Assembly (NCBI GenBank): GCA_965262305.1
Contig: CBDHEY010000004.1
Span: 186,001 to 250,000, forward strand
DNA: 64,000 nt
Origin: CBDHEY01 sp965262305
GTDB taxonomy: Bacteria; Pseudomonadota; Gammaproteobacteria; Pseudomonadales; Cellvibrionaceae
Direction: 5' to 3'
A program made the position numbers and the translations under genes. Positions 28,901-37,141 of the stretch are shown piece after piece; position 1 is the stretch's first letter; the number at the start of each line of letters is the position of its first letter. Under the pieces are notes generated by a model, which was not told the DNA's origin, did no database searches, and saw nothing but the letters and a program-made list of their open reading frames with translations.

Positions 28901-29154
28901 GAGTACACGTTTCTTCTGGCTGATATTATTCCAACAACCCGTTTTAAATTTTCATTTAAACTATCGCCCTGCAAGGCTAGAATAATATTTTCTGTTATAT
29001 TTTTATTTTCATTTTCTATATTATTTTTTATTTTTTTTTCTGAATCTATCAAAAAAAGCGTAATAGCCAAAGCCATTACAACCAAACCAATCACAAAAAT
29101 AGGAACCGACATCTTTAAGAAAAGTGACGAACCTATACCCTTGCTTATGTTCAT
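25981..29154 (-). CDS. Hybrid sensor histidine kinase (PAS-HK-REC-REC-HPt)
   Basis: The 1057-residue membrane kinase has two spans (about 12-31 and 178-200) around a periplasmic sensor of about 145 residues. A PAS domain (about 270-385) follows, then HisKA with His420 in VMSHEIRTP, and an ATPase domain with GAGLGLAIVKKL. A first receiver-like domain has only part of the acidic pocket. A second, intact receiver has Asp844 in LVLMDCQMPIMDG, and an HPt domain has His992 in AHTIKGVAGNL. This is the BarA/EvgS type of phosphorelay. Its cognate response regulator is not in the window. The upstream substrate-binding lipoprotein gene is 26 bases away, so it may present the ligand. Confidence 0.93.
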   Translation of the reverse strand: MNISKGIGSSLFLKMSVPIFVIGLVVMALAITLFLIDSEKKIKNNIENENKNITENIILALQGDSLNENLKRVVGIISARRNVYSLHILNDETKFIVASNNFGKIGESALEALGEEELLVYKKLHGLRNSEYRHVYSNQIDYSGVKVSFVDESSNRPRIFAIILGFDASEMYLSERNSILIILFSFIVSIVFIIISIFFVNKLVVLNRIREFINVIEDQNPESRAFPNLTKSNDELGVLAQKYKELEKSNFLRAYEIQRVLSLIDGITNAAPVLLSYVDKSLRYKFVNQGYSKWFGKPSEKFIGNHVKDIVGEIVYEKINRKLLACLSGEKQYFNQEMKRASDGSDRHVVASYTPDFNDNGLIQGIFICIEDITNLKNSEKKLLEYTEELTQNNNALIEEKEKAQQATKAKSEFLAVMSHEIRTPINGILGMIGLMLKNELNADQFQKASIIRSSTSSLLSIINDILDFSKIEAGKLGFEKVEFDIGEMLATLCDNVAFNAEQKEIEFIINTVNIPSKRICGDPVRIQQILFNLVGNAIKFTEDGEIVLRLGLYEDNNVLKLTGSVKDTGIGIPKEKHELLFEHFSQVDASTTRKYGGAGLGLAIVKKLCQLMGGNIHVESELNVGSCFSFEIEVSACESSEPMVPAESIQFKKILIISDHETIRKNMSEQFVAWGAEVYYFESVNKALESVDFTTLNYVFVDERCAKPNSIEIAKLSRQLESNQIHKKILVASQLNCHANASGDMTFDSYISKPITYYNLNNLFTELKNGIDKSQKDELKEHIEEDNKDKRILLVEDNKVNQEVALGLINYFGFTVDVVENGLEAVNLLRNESSKKYKLVLMDCQMPIMDGYQATRNLRNGDAGQFGKEVPIVAMTANAMIGDKEKCLDAGMNDYISKPIDEKEFEKKLRYWLFKEAILEPVDNEVSSEKPKEESNVSNWDHDEALRRVRNKEERLVHLVNLFIRDMKVRFNELNLYIEQANFKELTSVAHTIKGVAGNLSAKKMFESAKKLEAAGKNSDEKLVETLSQDLIEAYESLEPILESYLSQQSDLKGQV

Positions 29155-29180
29155 AACATTCTATTGGGTTCTTTCAAATC

Positions 29181-30128
29181 TTACTTAGCAGAATACATAA
29201 CATTTGGGAAAGTGTCGCAATTGGTTTTTAGTGAGTCTGTTTTCACTAATGTATTACATGTATCTAAGACAATTTTTTGGAAACTTTCGGGGTTTGAAAA
29301 TAATATGGATTGCTCTTTAGAATCTAAAACGACCAGATCACCCAAAACTTCCAAAAATTCCTCGCTAGTGATTCCTTGTCTATCTGACATAATCTTAACA
29401 GCGTCTTCTTTATTGTTTTCAAAATACGCTAAAGCTTGATCCCAAGCTTTTTGTAAGCTGGTAACTAAGTTTGGGTTTTCACTAATGCTTTTTTTCGACA
29501 GCGAGACAACATCAACAATTTCATTTGGAATTTCGGCGCTAGTAAATATTTTGGTGTAATTTTCTGACCTTAATATATCTATAGAGGTGGGAGGATAGGT
29601 AACAAATGCATCGATTTTCCCTTCTTCCAACGCATTTTTACCTCGACTTTGTTCAGTATTTACAACTTCGACATCATCAATCGACATTCCGTATTTCGCT
29701 AATGCTCGCTGTAACACAAAAATACCTAGTGAAGACACTTCACAACCAATTTTTTTTCCTTTAAGTTCTGCAATGCTTTGGTAGCTTTTTTCTGATATGA
29801 CAACGTCACCGCCATTAGAATAATCTGTAATTAACACAAGATTTAAAGGTTCAGGTGACAATATTTGAGATTGAACCATCTCAATTAATGTAGAAGCCAT
29901 GCCATCGACAAACCCATTGACATAAGCTCTCTTAGCATCCGCCAACGAATCTACTTGTACAATGGTAACGTCCAAACCTTGCTCTTTATAAAACCCTTTT
30001 TGTTCAGCAAGATAAAGGAATTCATAACCAGGCCATGGATTCATGGCAATTCGAATAGGAGAAGAAGTTTTTTCAGTACAAGAAGATAAAAGAAATACAG
30101 TTAAGAATATAACAAAAAATTTCAACAT
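29181..30128 (-). CDS. NMT1/SsuA-like substrate-binding lipoprotein
   Basis: This 315-residue protein has a lipoprotein signal ending in LLSSC. The fold follows the NMT1/SsuA type of periplasmic binding protein: RIAMNPWPGYEFLYLAEQKGFYKEQGL, then GKKIGCEVSSLGIFVLQRAL. The family binds nitrate, sulfonates, pyrimidine precursors or similar small molecules. No permease or ATPase gene is nearby. The next gene on the same strand is a hybrid kinase 26 bases away, so a role in sensing rather than uptake is a fair inference. Confidence 0.87.
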   Translation of the reverse strand: MLKFFVIFLTVFLLSSCTEKTSSPIRIAMNPWPGYEFLYLAEQKGFYKEQGLDVTIVQVDSLADAKRAYVNGFVDGMASTLIEMVQSQILSPEPLNLVLITDYSNGGDVVISEKSYQSIAELKGKKIGCEVSSLGIFVLQRALAKYGMSIDDVEVVNTEQSRGKNALEEGKIDAFVTYPPTSIDILRSENYTKIFTSAEIPNEIVDVVSLSKKSISENPNLVTSLQKAWDQALAYFENNKEDAVKIMSDRQGITSEEFLEVLGDLVVLDSKEQSILFSNPESFQKIVLDTCNTLVKTDSLKTNCDTFPNVMYSAK

Positions 30129-30582
30129 CGTTTTTAACTCCCTTAACGAGCCTATGGCGTTCAGAGTAAGTGTAGCACTTAAAGAGAAAAGAATTAAAAC
30201 TCACACGCTTCGCATCTTATACATCCATTTTAAAAAATATTACTCGCTAAGAGATTTATTTTTGGTACTTTTTTGACTCTTATCAAAAACTTCTAATGCT
30301 AATAGAATGGAATTAACTAAAAAACACCATCGAAAGAATTATTTACTAATAACAGTGTCAAATTCTATCAAATAAAATTATTTACGCGCCATTTCCAACA
30401 AAAACAAGGAGCAAGCTTGTAATAGAAGGTAATTTACAAATAGGATTTTATCGGTTTTGGCCAATTCAAAATAAAAAACATATTATTGAAAAACTTATCT
30501 GGCATATACCAAAAAAGCTAATTATATATAATTTCATCTATATTTTGTAAGCCTATAAAAAAGAACCTAAAAACATGTGTGA
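30129..30582. other. Intergenic region with an unexplained open stretch
   Basis: This is an AT-rich gap. From about 30413 to 30551 the plus strand is open in one frame (reading GFYRFWPIQNKKH and WHIPKKLIIYNF before TAA) behind an AAGGAG-like stretch, but there is no acceptable start codon in frame. It may be a gene fragment. Nothing else could be assigned. Confidence 0.3.
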
Positions 30583-31092
30583 CTAATTACGAATTGGTTT
30601 AGCCGGTATGCCGACTACCGTAGTTCCTTCAGCCACATCTTTCACCACGACCGCGTTTGCACCAACAACTGCATCATCTCCTATAGTGATCTTGCCTAGT
30701 ATTACTGCTCCCGCTCCAATATTCACTCTTTTTCCGATAACCGGCGCTTCAAGTGGTTTGTCTAAATAGCGATTACCAATTGTCACGTTTTGCCTCACAA
30801 TTGAGTCATCATCTATCTTTGCACACCCATGAATAACAATTCCACCTTGATGTTCAATAACTACGCGCCGGCCTAATTCGACCGTTGAGGGTATCTCTAT
30901 ACCATAAACATTTCTGGCGTGGCGATAGAGTATTCGATATAAAAAATTAAAAGGGAATCGTAAAATTCGATTACGAATACAGTGAGTTCTCCAATAGCCA
31001 AACCGGCAAAAAGCAATCGCTCTAAAACCAGGACGAGTCCACTCTTTTCCATGAGCAATCCAATCTTCTTTGATTGTGGAAAGTAGATTCAT
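30583..31092 (-). CDS. Serine acetyltransferase-like hexapeptide-repeat transferase
   Basis: This 169-residue protein has a short helical N-terminal region with an RPGFRAIAFCRFGYW motif. A left-handed beta-helix of hexapeptide repeats follows (IEIPSTVELGRRVVIEH, VRQNVTIGN, VIGKRVNIGAGAVILGKITIGDDAVVGANAVV) and ends with GIPAKPI. The order matches small CysE-type O-acetyltransferases. True CysE is about 270 residues, so this shorter form more likely acetylates a sugar or exopolysaccharide precursor. It stands alone. Confidence 0.85.
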   Translation of the reverse strand: MNLLSTIKEDWIAHGKEWTRPGFRAIAFCRFGYWRTHCIRNRILRFPFNFLYRILYRHARNVYGIEIPSTVELGRRVVIEHQGGIVIHGCAKIDDDSIVRQNVTIGNRYLDKPLEAPVIGKRVNIGAGAVILGKITIGDDAVVGANAVVVKDVAEGTTVVGIPAKPIRN

Positions 31093-31241
31093 ATATCAAA
31101 CAGCCTCTATTCAAAATACGAAGAAATTCGGATAAAAGAATTGGTGCCAATTTTGGCAGCTGGATGATACCCAAATTTAGACTGTCGCTCTAGGAAAACC
31201 ACTCAGTGACGCTACTAAAATCTTTTTAGCATGCAAAAAAA

Positions 31242-31259
31242 AGGGGCCAAAAGGCCCCT
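31242..31259 (-). terminator. Rho-independent terminator of the lectin/di-haem gene
   Basis: Seven-base GC-rich arms (AGGGGCC / GGCCCCT) around a four-base loop are followed on the minus strand by eight T residues. It starts 24 bases after the stop codon of the 1091-residue gene, and this is a strong intrinsic terminator. Confidence 0.9.
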
Positions 31260-31282
31260 AACACTTTACACGACTTAAAACT

Positions 31283-34200
31283 TTATAAAGAGCGCAAGAA
31301 CTCGAGCAGTTGATTTTTCTGCGTCTGAGAAGCATTAATATAAGCGTCTCGGGAGCTAGCCGCTGCACCACCGTGAGCGCGCACAGCTTCGTCTAAACCA
31401 CTAGCACGCCCATCATGCATGAACAATGCATCAGTATCTCTGCCTAATTGACGTAACGCCCCTTCACTACTGCCAAGGGTTCTTTGAGCAAGACCAGGAG
31501 CCTCAGCGTTATTGAATCCCATTCCAGTGTCAGCCTCCATACTCACAAGAACAACATTCGCTGCACGGCCAATACCCCAAAGCGGCGCAGTGCGGAATGG
31601 ACCATCACCGAGATCCCATGTTTTTAAATCAGTATATGGACGAATAATATCACCGTTAGTTAACTGTTGAACTTCTTGGTGACAAGAAGAACACTGCATT
31701 GCTCCCTTAAATAGAGACTCGCCAGCTATAACGTCAGGCTCAAACATCTTGCTCTTATCTCTTTGAGGAACACCCACTAACTGAGAATAGTTCGTAAGTT
31801 TTGCTACAAGTGAAGGATCTGGATTTGGTACGCTGAAATCTGCATCTAACGCAAATCTAACCGCTTCTTCGACCGTCGCTCTGTCACCTTTCCAACCGAA
31901 ACCTACTTTTCCAGGAAAATCGACAACTTTTTCTAATAAACCAAGGCCAATCAAAGGAGGCGCAATTCGGCGATCTCCTGATGGTAAAGTAAATACAGCA
32001 TTACTTCGTCCATCATTAATATGGCAAGCTTCACAGGTATCAAACTCTGCACCATGCACTGGAGTACCAATTGGGTCACGTAAATCCTGATGCTGACGAA
32101 CAAAGTCTCTAACAACTTGCAGTGATGCGGTATGTTCATGCTGCATAAAGGCTGCCGATCTTTCATAAACCGTAGCGCCATGTGCATCAATACTCGCGTA
32201 TCCACCTAACTGAGCGCGCGGATCAACAGATTCTTTAGTCCAACCGTGACCTGGAACATAGTAAAACATTTGCGAGTAAAGATTGGCACCTGCGCCACCC
32301 ACAGGCTGCACACGTAATTCCCAGTCAACATTCTGACCGTAAGAAAAGACTCTTCCCGCATTACAATTTGCCTCATTTGGACCTATTTGATCACAACGGA
32401 AACTGTAACTATGTAGCGGACTACCATCACCTGCCCTTGCGCCCTTACCTTCAATGCCTGAGAAAATTATCTCAGTACTTTCACTGAACGGTGAATCAGC
32501 TTCATAGGTGAATACAACATTAAATATTAAGTCTTGGCCGGCCTGGTCCTGCGTAACCTTAACCACGAAACGAGGCACGTGCATAAAATGTGTCGCAGAG
32601 TTTTGAATCGAGCTTGTACTCTTGGCGAATACATTGTGGTCGTTAAATACACCTTGAGGATGCTGGCGTCTCGCCCAGCCGGCAAAGTCTTCAACATTAC
32701 TCGAAGACCAAGAGCCACTCACACAGCCCTCGCTTCGATTCAAGGCATAGAGTGCAGAGTCAGCATACTCTAGGGCATTGCCTGTTTTTCCTGGTTCTGC
32801 CATCGGCGTAAAGAAGCGCTCGTAAGAAACATAATACATGGCTTTGCCGTCAAGATAACTTGAAGGGATAGTCGCGGTTGCTGAACTACCATTTCTAGAA
32901 CCTTCTACGGTACCAATGTGTTCAAGTACCCCAGTTGAATCATTGACTCTCAAGAAAACGGCCCTTAAACCATTGCCCCAAACTTCAGATGCAAACAGGC
33001 TACCGGCATTGAAAGTTAATGTATTGCCTTGGATATAGGTATGAAATCCAAAGGTTGGAACATTAGAAGGCTGATACAAATCTGGACAAGCAGGCAATGC
33101 AGCTTGTTCCCATGTCATATCATTGAATTCAGGTGCAGTAATATCAGCGACCCACCAAACACCGCCTTGTCCATGACCACTCGTGTCACCAGGTCCGGAA
33201 TCTGGCGTGTAAAAGTAAAGTGGTTCATCATTAAGCGCTACCTGTAAACTGCCATCTTGACGTGTTTGCACACCAAGTCCAGAAACTCCTGGAGGAGCAA
33301 TAATGTCACTTTCAGAGTTTACGGTGTATGGCGGCCAAGTATTTGCACAACCTCCATTACAGACACTTGGACCAGAATTGTCATTATCAAAGGTATATAA
33401 AGTGAATCCAGGTTTTGACGAGCTATCTCCTGCCACGAGGTAACTTCCTAATTCACTATCACTTGCAACATCTACTGTCGCAATGACAGGCGTAGGAGTC
33501 GCCGAAGGTGTCGGTGTTGGAGTTCGAGGTGCAGGTGTTGGCGTCGGCCCATCGATAACAAATTCAACGAAATCCACATTTAATGCAGAATCACCGCCCT
33601 CGTTAATGATTTGAAGGCTCGAACCACTCGCAACACTAAGGCTCAAAGTAGCAGTAGTATAATTTCCAACCCAAGCACCATTGCTTTGGAATGACAAATC
33701 ACCCACGTCGCCACCATTCAGTTTTACTGAAATCTGACCAGAATTTTGTGATGCATAGTGAACCACAATAGAAGTTGCAGCTGGCACATTACTAAGTGTA
33801 AACCCAGCTCCCACAGCGTCCAAAAACGCTACACCAGCTCCACCTGAAGCTGACGCATCCGTATAGCGGTCAGCGGTGCCTGCAAATGCACCTGATTCAG
33901 CCTCAATCGACACGGATCCTGGTGTGCCAACAGATGTAGGAGTTACTGTAGGTGTTGGAGTGCTAGTGACCGTTGGCGTTGTAGTTGGCGTAACAGTCGG
34001 AGTCGAAACAGTTGTCGGCGTGCTAGTTGGAGTAGCAGTGCCACCTGAGATAGGCACAAAACTCCAGCGAGTGAAATCACCTCTCCAACTTGACGGCTGC
34101 TGTTGAATATTTGCTCGATCCCGACCATTCAAAAAAATCTGTTTACCGGTTCCACGGTTGATAATGTGACCTGATCCATCGCCACGATCGTCAAATGACC

Positions 34201-34558
34201 ATTGTGTCCAGTTTCCAGTCCAAGTGGCAGGTTGTATCGATATTGGTGACCCATTTGCATTTGTATCAGGCTTTAAATATTTGTTAGCGTGCACGCTGCG
34301 GATATGAAAATACTCTCCTTTCGGGACTATTTCCCATTGCACACACTCGAAAATATTTGAACCGGGGCGGCTCGAAACTGGCTTACCATCTGGGCCATCA
34401 CAGACCTGCATTTTGTTGCCAGTTGGTTTGTGCTGGATAAAATATATCTGTCCAGCCTCAATCGACGCCATCGAAAAAACTGATGGGGCAATCAATGACA
34501 TAATCGAAATAATAGCGGTTTTAGTCACTCCGCTTCGAATACGACGTTTTGAGAACAT
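31283..34558 (-). CDS. Large secreted lectin / CBM / COG4315 / di-haem oxidoreductase fusion
   Basis: The ATG at 34558 follows an AGG site (a TTG two codons upstream is also open), giving 1091 residues. Order: signal peptide; ricin-type lectin (about 36-170); Thr/Pro linker; CBM6/35-like domain (about 215-335, IEAESGAF to VDFVEFV); linker; a COG4315 Yx(FWY)xxD domain (about 355-480, FTLYTFDND and CANTWPP). A beta-rich region of about 330 residues with no named family follows. The C-terminal part is a di-haem oxidoreductase (DUF1111-like) with CEACH (842-846) and CSSCH (956-960). It probably binds a polysaccharide and transfers electrons there. Such fusions recall the redox proteins Cbp2D/E of Cellvibrio and Saccharophagus. 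Confidence 0.85.
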   Translation of the reverse strand: MFSKRRIRSGVTKTAIISIMSLIAPSVFSMASIEAGQIYFIQHKPTGNKMQVCDGPDGKPVSSRPGSNIFECVQWEIVPKGEYFHIRSVHANKYLKPDTNANGSPISIQPATWTGNWTQWSFDDRGDGSGHIINRGTGKQIFLNGRDRANIQQQPSSWRGDFTRWSFVPISGGTATPTSTPTTVSTPTVTPTTTPTVTSTPTPTVTPTSVGTPGSVSIEAESGAFAGTADRYTDASASGGAGVAFLDAVGAGFTLSNVPAATSIVVHYASQNSGQISVKLNGGDVGDLSFQSNGAWVGNYTTATLSLSVASGSSLQIINEGGDSALNVDFVEFVIDGPTPTPAPRTPTPTPSATPTPVIATVDVASDSELGSYLVAGDSSSKPGFTLYTFDNDNSGPSVCNGGCANTWPPYTVNSESDIIAPPGVSGLGVQTRQDGSLQVALNDEPLYFYTPDSGPGDTSGHGQGGVWWVADITAPEFNDMTWEQAALPACPDLYQPSNVPTFGFHTYIQGNTLTFNAGSLFASEVWGNGLRAVFLRVNDSTGVLEHIGTVEGSRNGSSATATIPSSYLDGKAMYYVSYERFFTPMAEPGKTGNALEYADSALYALNRSEGCVSGSWSSSNVEDFAGWARRQHPQGVFNDHNVFAKSTSSIQNSATHFMHVPRFVVKVTQDQAGQDLIFNVVFTYEADSPFSESTEIIFSGIEGKGARAGDGSPLHSYSFRCDQIGPNEANCNAGRVFSYGQNVDWELRVQPVGGAGANLYSQMFYYVPGHGWTKESVDPRAQLGGYASIDAHGATVYERSAAFMQHEHTASLQVVRDFVRQHQDLRDPIGTPVHGAEFDTCEACHINDGRSNAVFTLPSGDRRIAPPLIGLGLLEKVVDFPGKVGFGWKGDRATVEEAVRFALDADFSVPNPDPSLVAKLTNYSQLVGVPQRDKSKMFEPDVIAGESLFKGAMQCSSCHQEVQQLTNGDIIRPYTDLKTWDLGDGPFRTAPLWGIGRAANVVLVSMEADTGMGFNNAEAPGLAQRTLGSSEGALRQLGRDTDALFMHDGRASGLDEAVRAHGGAAASSRDAYINASQTQKNQLLEFLRSL

Positions 34559-34564
34559 ATTCAA

Positions 34565-35323
34565 TACCTGTGAGTATAGTTAGTATTTATTTTTTTAATA
34601 AAAAGTCACTTTTCTATGCACTTTAAGATTTAAAAGTACGTTCTTTCTTTTGTATTGGATGTTTTAAAACATTCCAAGATTTAGCAACTTTATAGTTTGT
34701 TTACCTGTGTGAGCCTATAGCATCACTAAGTTCCAGTGAACTCAACCAATAAACACTATCGAATTTGAAGTTTGAGTTTTATTAGTTTGAATAATAAAAA
34801 CTTAGACTTTTCACGTAAGTATGAATAATAAGAATGTTTTCTTTACACCATTTGGATAGTAAAACTTTGAGTTCGTGTTTTTCTTAGAACATGTGACCTA
34901 CTATAATTTTTTCTTTTAAATCATAAGGTTATTAGACATCAATTTTTAGATGGTTCTTTTTCGTCCAAAACCGATCTATTCACACAACTATTTCAGGTGA
35001 AAATAAGACCTTAAAAGACAAAACCAAACCTCTAATTACTAGTCGCAATTAAAATACAGGTTCTTTATAATTTTTTACACATTTTCAAAAAAAGATTATT
35101 CAAACAACGCCATAGTGCCTATTTTCCGATTTCCAGCACTGCGTTCTTAATTGTTCTAATACCGATTGAATAGTAAGAATGTAATAAATGACGACTGAAA
35201 TCGATGGCGTTATGTGGGAACTTCGCTGAAAAGCCGTTACACTATTTTTGTGCGTGTGCTAATTATAATTCATGCAAATATTGTTCATTTTTATAAAAAA
35301 ATAAAAACTATTAGTAAGAGGCT
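34565..35323. other. Long divergent intergenic region
   Basis: This is 759 bases, very AT-rich and without convincing genes, between the lectin/di-haem gene and the AraC regulator. A perfect 14-base palindrome ATGTTTTAAAACAT at 34659-34672 lies about 95 bases upstream of the lectin/di-haem start and could be an operator. The length suggests room for complex control of the large secreted protein. Confidence 0.4.
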
Positions 35324-36475
35324 ATGAGCTTAATAATTACATATATCATCCTACTTAAAGGGATGTCGATTGCATTTCAAACGGTATTAATTACCCACGC
35401 AGTAAAACACTTATTGAGAAATTTGAGCGGACGATTATACATCGGCATTCTCGTTGGATATGTTGGTTATAGTTTTATCGCATTTACTTCAATCTCTGAC
35501 GATTTGCGTGTGCTTTTGTTATTCGCCGTTTTTCTTTCATCTATAAGTCCGATGTTTTTTTGGCTACTTATTAATTCACTTTATGAAGAATCATATAAGG
35601 TTAACCCTCTCTATTGGTTTGTATTAATCTTTATAGCCGCCTCCGCAACAGTTGGCGGAGTGGTCTATGAGATCGGGGTAAGCGCACAAGCAAGTGTCTT
35701 TAACCCAGTTCATTGGCTATTGTTTTACCTTCCTAACGGGATAAACACATTATTGTTAATTTTAGGATTGCATTCCATTCTAAACAATTGGCGAACAGAT
35801 TTGGTTGAAGCACGTAGATGGCTTTGGACAACTGTTATTCCGTCGGTTGGCATCATTATGTTGATTCCACTTTTAGTCATCATCCTGCAAGGTAATTATA
35901 TTCTGCCAATATGGATGGAGGCCGTTCAGGCAACTTATGTTTGTTTATTTTTCTTCTTTATTGTGTCCTGGTTATTAGATGGTGATCTAAAACACTTACT
36001 CGATACAAAAGCGAAAAGTTGGGTGGACTGGCTGGGATGGGAAGGAAAACCACTTGATGTAGATATCGAAGAAAATATACATGACAAGATTAAAGCCGAC
36101 AACTCAATTGAAAATAGTAAGCTCAAAGACCTAGAAAGACTGATGACTGAAGAAAAGAGCTTTAAACGGCAAAAACTTACGGTGAACGATTTGGCACAAC
36201 TACTTGATATGCCGGAACATCAGCTTAGAAATTTAATTAATCGCAATCTTGGTTATAGAAACTTCAATGACTTTGTAAATCATTACAGAATTATGCATGT
36301 CGTTGATGCTTTAACAAAACCCGAATCAAAAAGACTGCCACTAATGACCTTAGCCTTGGACTCTGGTTTTAATTCAATTGCTCCATTTAATCGAGCTTTT
36401 AAAGAGAAGATGGGAGTCGCGCCAAATGAATACCGGACTCGTTTAAATAATAATGATAACGAAGAACAAAAATAA
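35324..36475 (+). CDS. AraC family regulator with membrane N-terminus
   Basis: This 383-residue protein has about seven membrane spans in residues 1-220, then a short linker and an AraC-type double helix-turn-helix at about 265-375 (LTVNDLAQLLDMPEHQLRNLIN, LALDSGFNSIAPFNRAFKEKMGVAPNEYR). Such membrane-anchored AraC proteins occur in marine gammaproteobacteria near polysaccharide genes. It faces away from the lectin/di-haem gene and toward the propeller sensor kinase. Either could be its functional partner. Confidence 0.85.
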   Translation: MSLIITYIILLKGMSIAFQTVLITHAVKHLLRNLSGRLYIGILVGYVGYSFIAFTSISDDLRVLLLFAVFLSSISPMFFWLLINSLYEESYKVNPLYWFVLIFIAASATVGGVVYEIGVSAQASVFNPVHWLLFYLPNGINTLLLILGLHSILNNWRTDLVEARRWLWTTVIPSVGIIMLIPLLVIILQGNYILPIWMEAVQATYVCLFFFFIVSWLLDGDLKHLLDTKAKSWVDWLGWEGKPLDVDIEENIHDKIKADNSIENSKLKDLERLMTEEKSFKRQKLTVNDLAQLLDMPEHQLRNLINRNLGYRNFNDFVNHYRIMHVVDALTKPESKRLPLMTLALDSGFNSIAPFNRAFKEKMGVAPNEYRTRLNNNDNEEQK

Positions 36476-36476
36476 A

Positions 36477-36507
36477 GGGGTTAAATTTATAATAATAAAT
36501 TAACCCC
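36477..36507 (-). terminator. Hairpin terminator, better on the minus strand
   Basis: Arms 36477-36489 and 36496-36507 (GGGGTTAA... / ...TTAACCCC, one bulged base) form a hairpin. On the minus strand a T-rich run follows, so it can end transcription coming from the small frame at 36548-36604. It also lies directly after the AraC stop codon. Confidence 0.55.
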
Positions 36508-36547
36508 ACTAGTAAAAATTAGACAGATTGTAAGTAAATAACATCAT

Positions 36548-36604
36548 TTAGTTGTTACTTAATACAGCTACGTTTTCAAGTTCATCATCGAATTCGAATT
36601 CCAC
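36548..36604 (-). CDS. Possible 18-residue acidic peptide
   Basis: This is a GTG-started frame of 18 codons (MEFEFDDELENVAVLSNN) with a perfect AGGAGG site five bases upstream. It lies between two hairpins, so it could be a separate small transcript or be read through from upstream. The peptide is strongly acidic in its first half and has no membrane span. It could be a small regulator, a leader or a peptide precursor; no modifying enzyme is seen nearby. The evidence is the ribosome site alone. Confidence 0.35.
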   Translation of the reverse strand: MEFEFDDELENVAVLSNN

Positions 36605-36638
36605 TTTTTCCTCCTGCACATTATCGTTAATAAAAAAA

Positions 36639-36665
36639 AACCCGAAAGTTATTACCTTCCGGGTT
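36639..36665. terminator. Bidirectional hairpin terminator
   Basis: Ten-base arms AACCCGAAAG (36639-36648) and CTTCCGGGTT (36656-36665) have one mismatch and a seven-base loop, with an A-run on one side and a T-run on the other. It can stop transcription of the AraC gene from the left and of the sensor kinase from the right. Confidence 0.8.
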
Positions 36666-37141
36666 TTTTTAATTTCCGGAAGGCTTATTGGCCTGCCAGA
36701 AATATAATGCGTTTATCTAGCAGAATTTAAATCGAATAATCACCTTTGTACAAATAAACAATGCACGCGTGCGCAAAGCAATAGAAACTATTGCTAAACT
36801 CATCATGTGTATTGTTTTATCTTGATAATTCATTTCTACTTACTCAGCCTAGTTTGACAGTTGCGTTATAAATAAATGCTCTTGTCTAATTGTGTGTCTA
36901 AACCAATCTATAAATTCGTCGTATCGTGGATTCTACTCAGTTTCTACGAATAAGCAATATAAAATTCACCTATCCTGGGACTAAATCACAATTTAATAGG
37001 GAAATGCGCGTTTATATATTTATGATCGCCATTTCATATAGCGTATGAAATCACCACGAGCGTCGTTTGATATTAAAGGTATGGAAATTATTGATAATGT
37101 ATTAAATTGCGCCAATAAAGGAAAATTATAATTAAAGATAG
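36666..37141. other. Intergenic region between terminator and sensor kinase
   Basis: This is 476 bases without a supported gene. It contains a 10-bp palindrome GCACGCGTGC near 36764 and a seven-base inverted repeat TTTCATA/TATGAAA near 37032-37050. Their role is not known. Confidence 0.35.

Noticed and set aside
30413..30551. Open plus-strand stretch (GFYRFWPIQNKKH)
   Set aside because: It has no acceptable start codon in frame; noted only as a possible fragment in the intergenic entry.
33500..34060. Thr/Pro-rich repeats in the lectin/di-haem gene as a DNA repeat element
   Set aside because: They are codon-level repetition of protein linkers within a coding frame, as in the linkers at 20670-20760 and 54980-55075.
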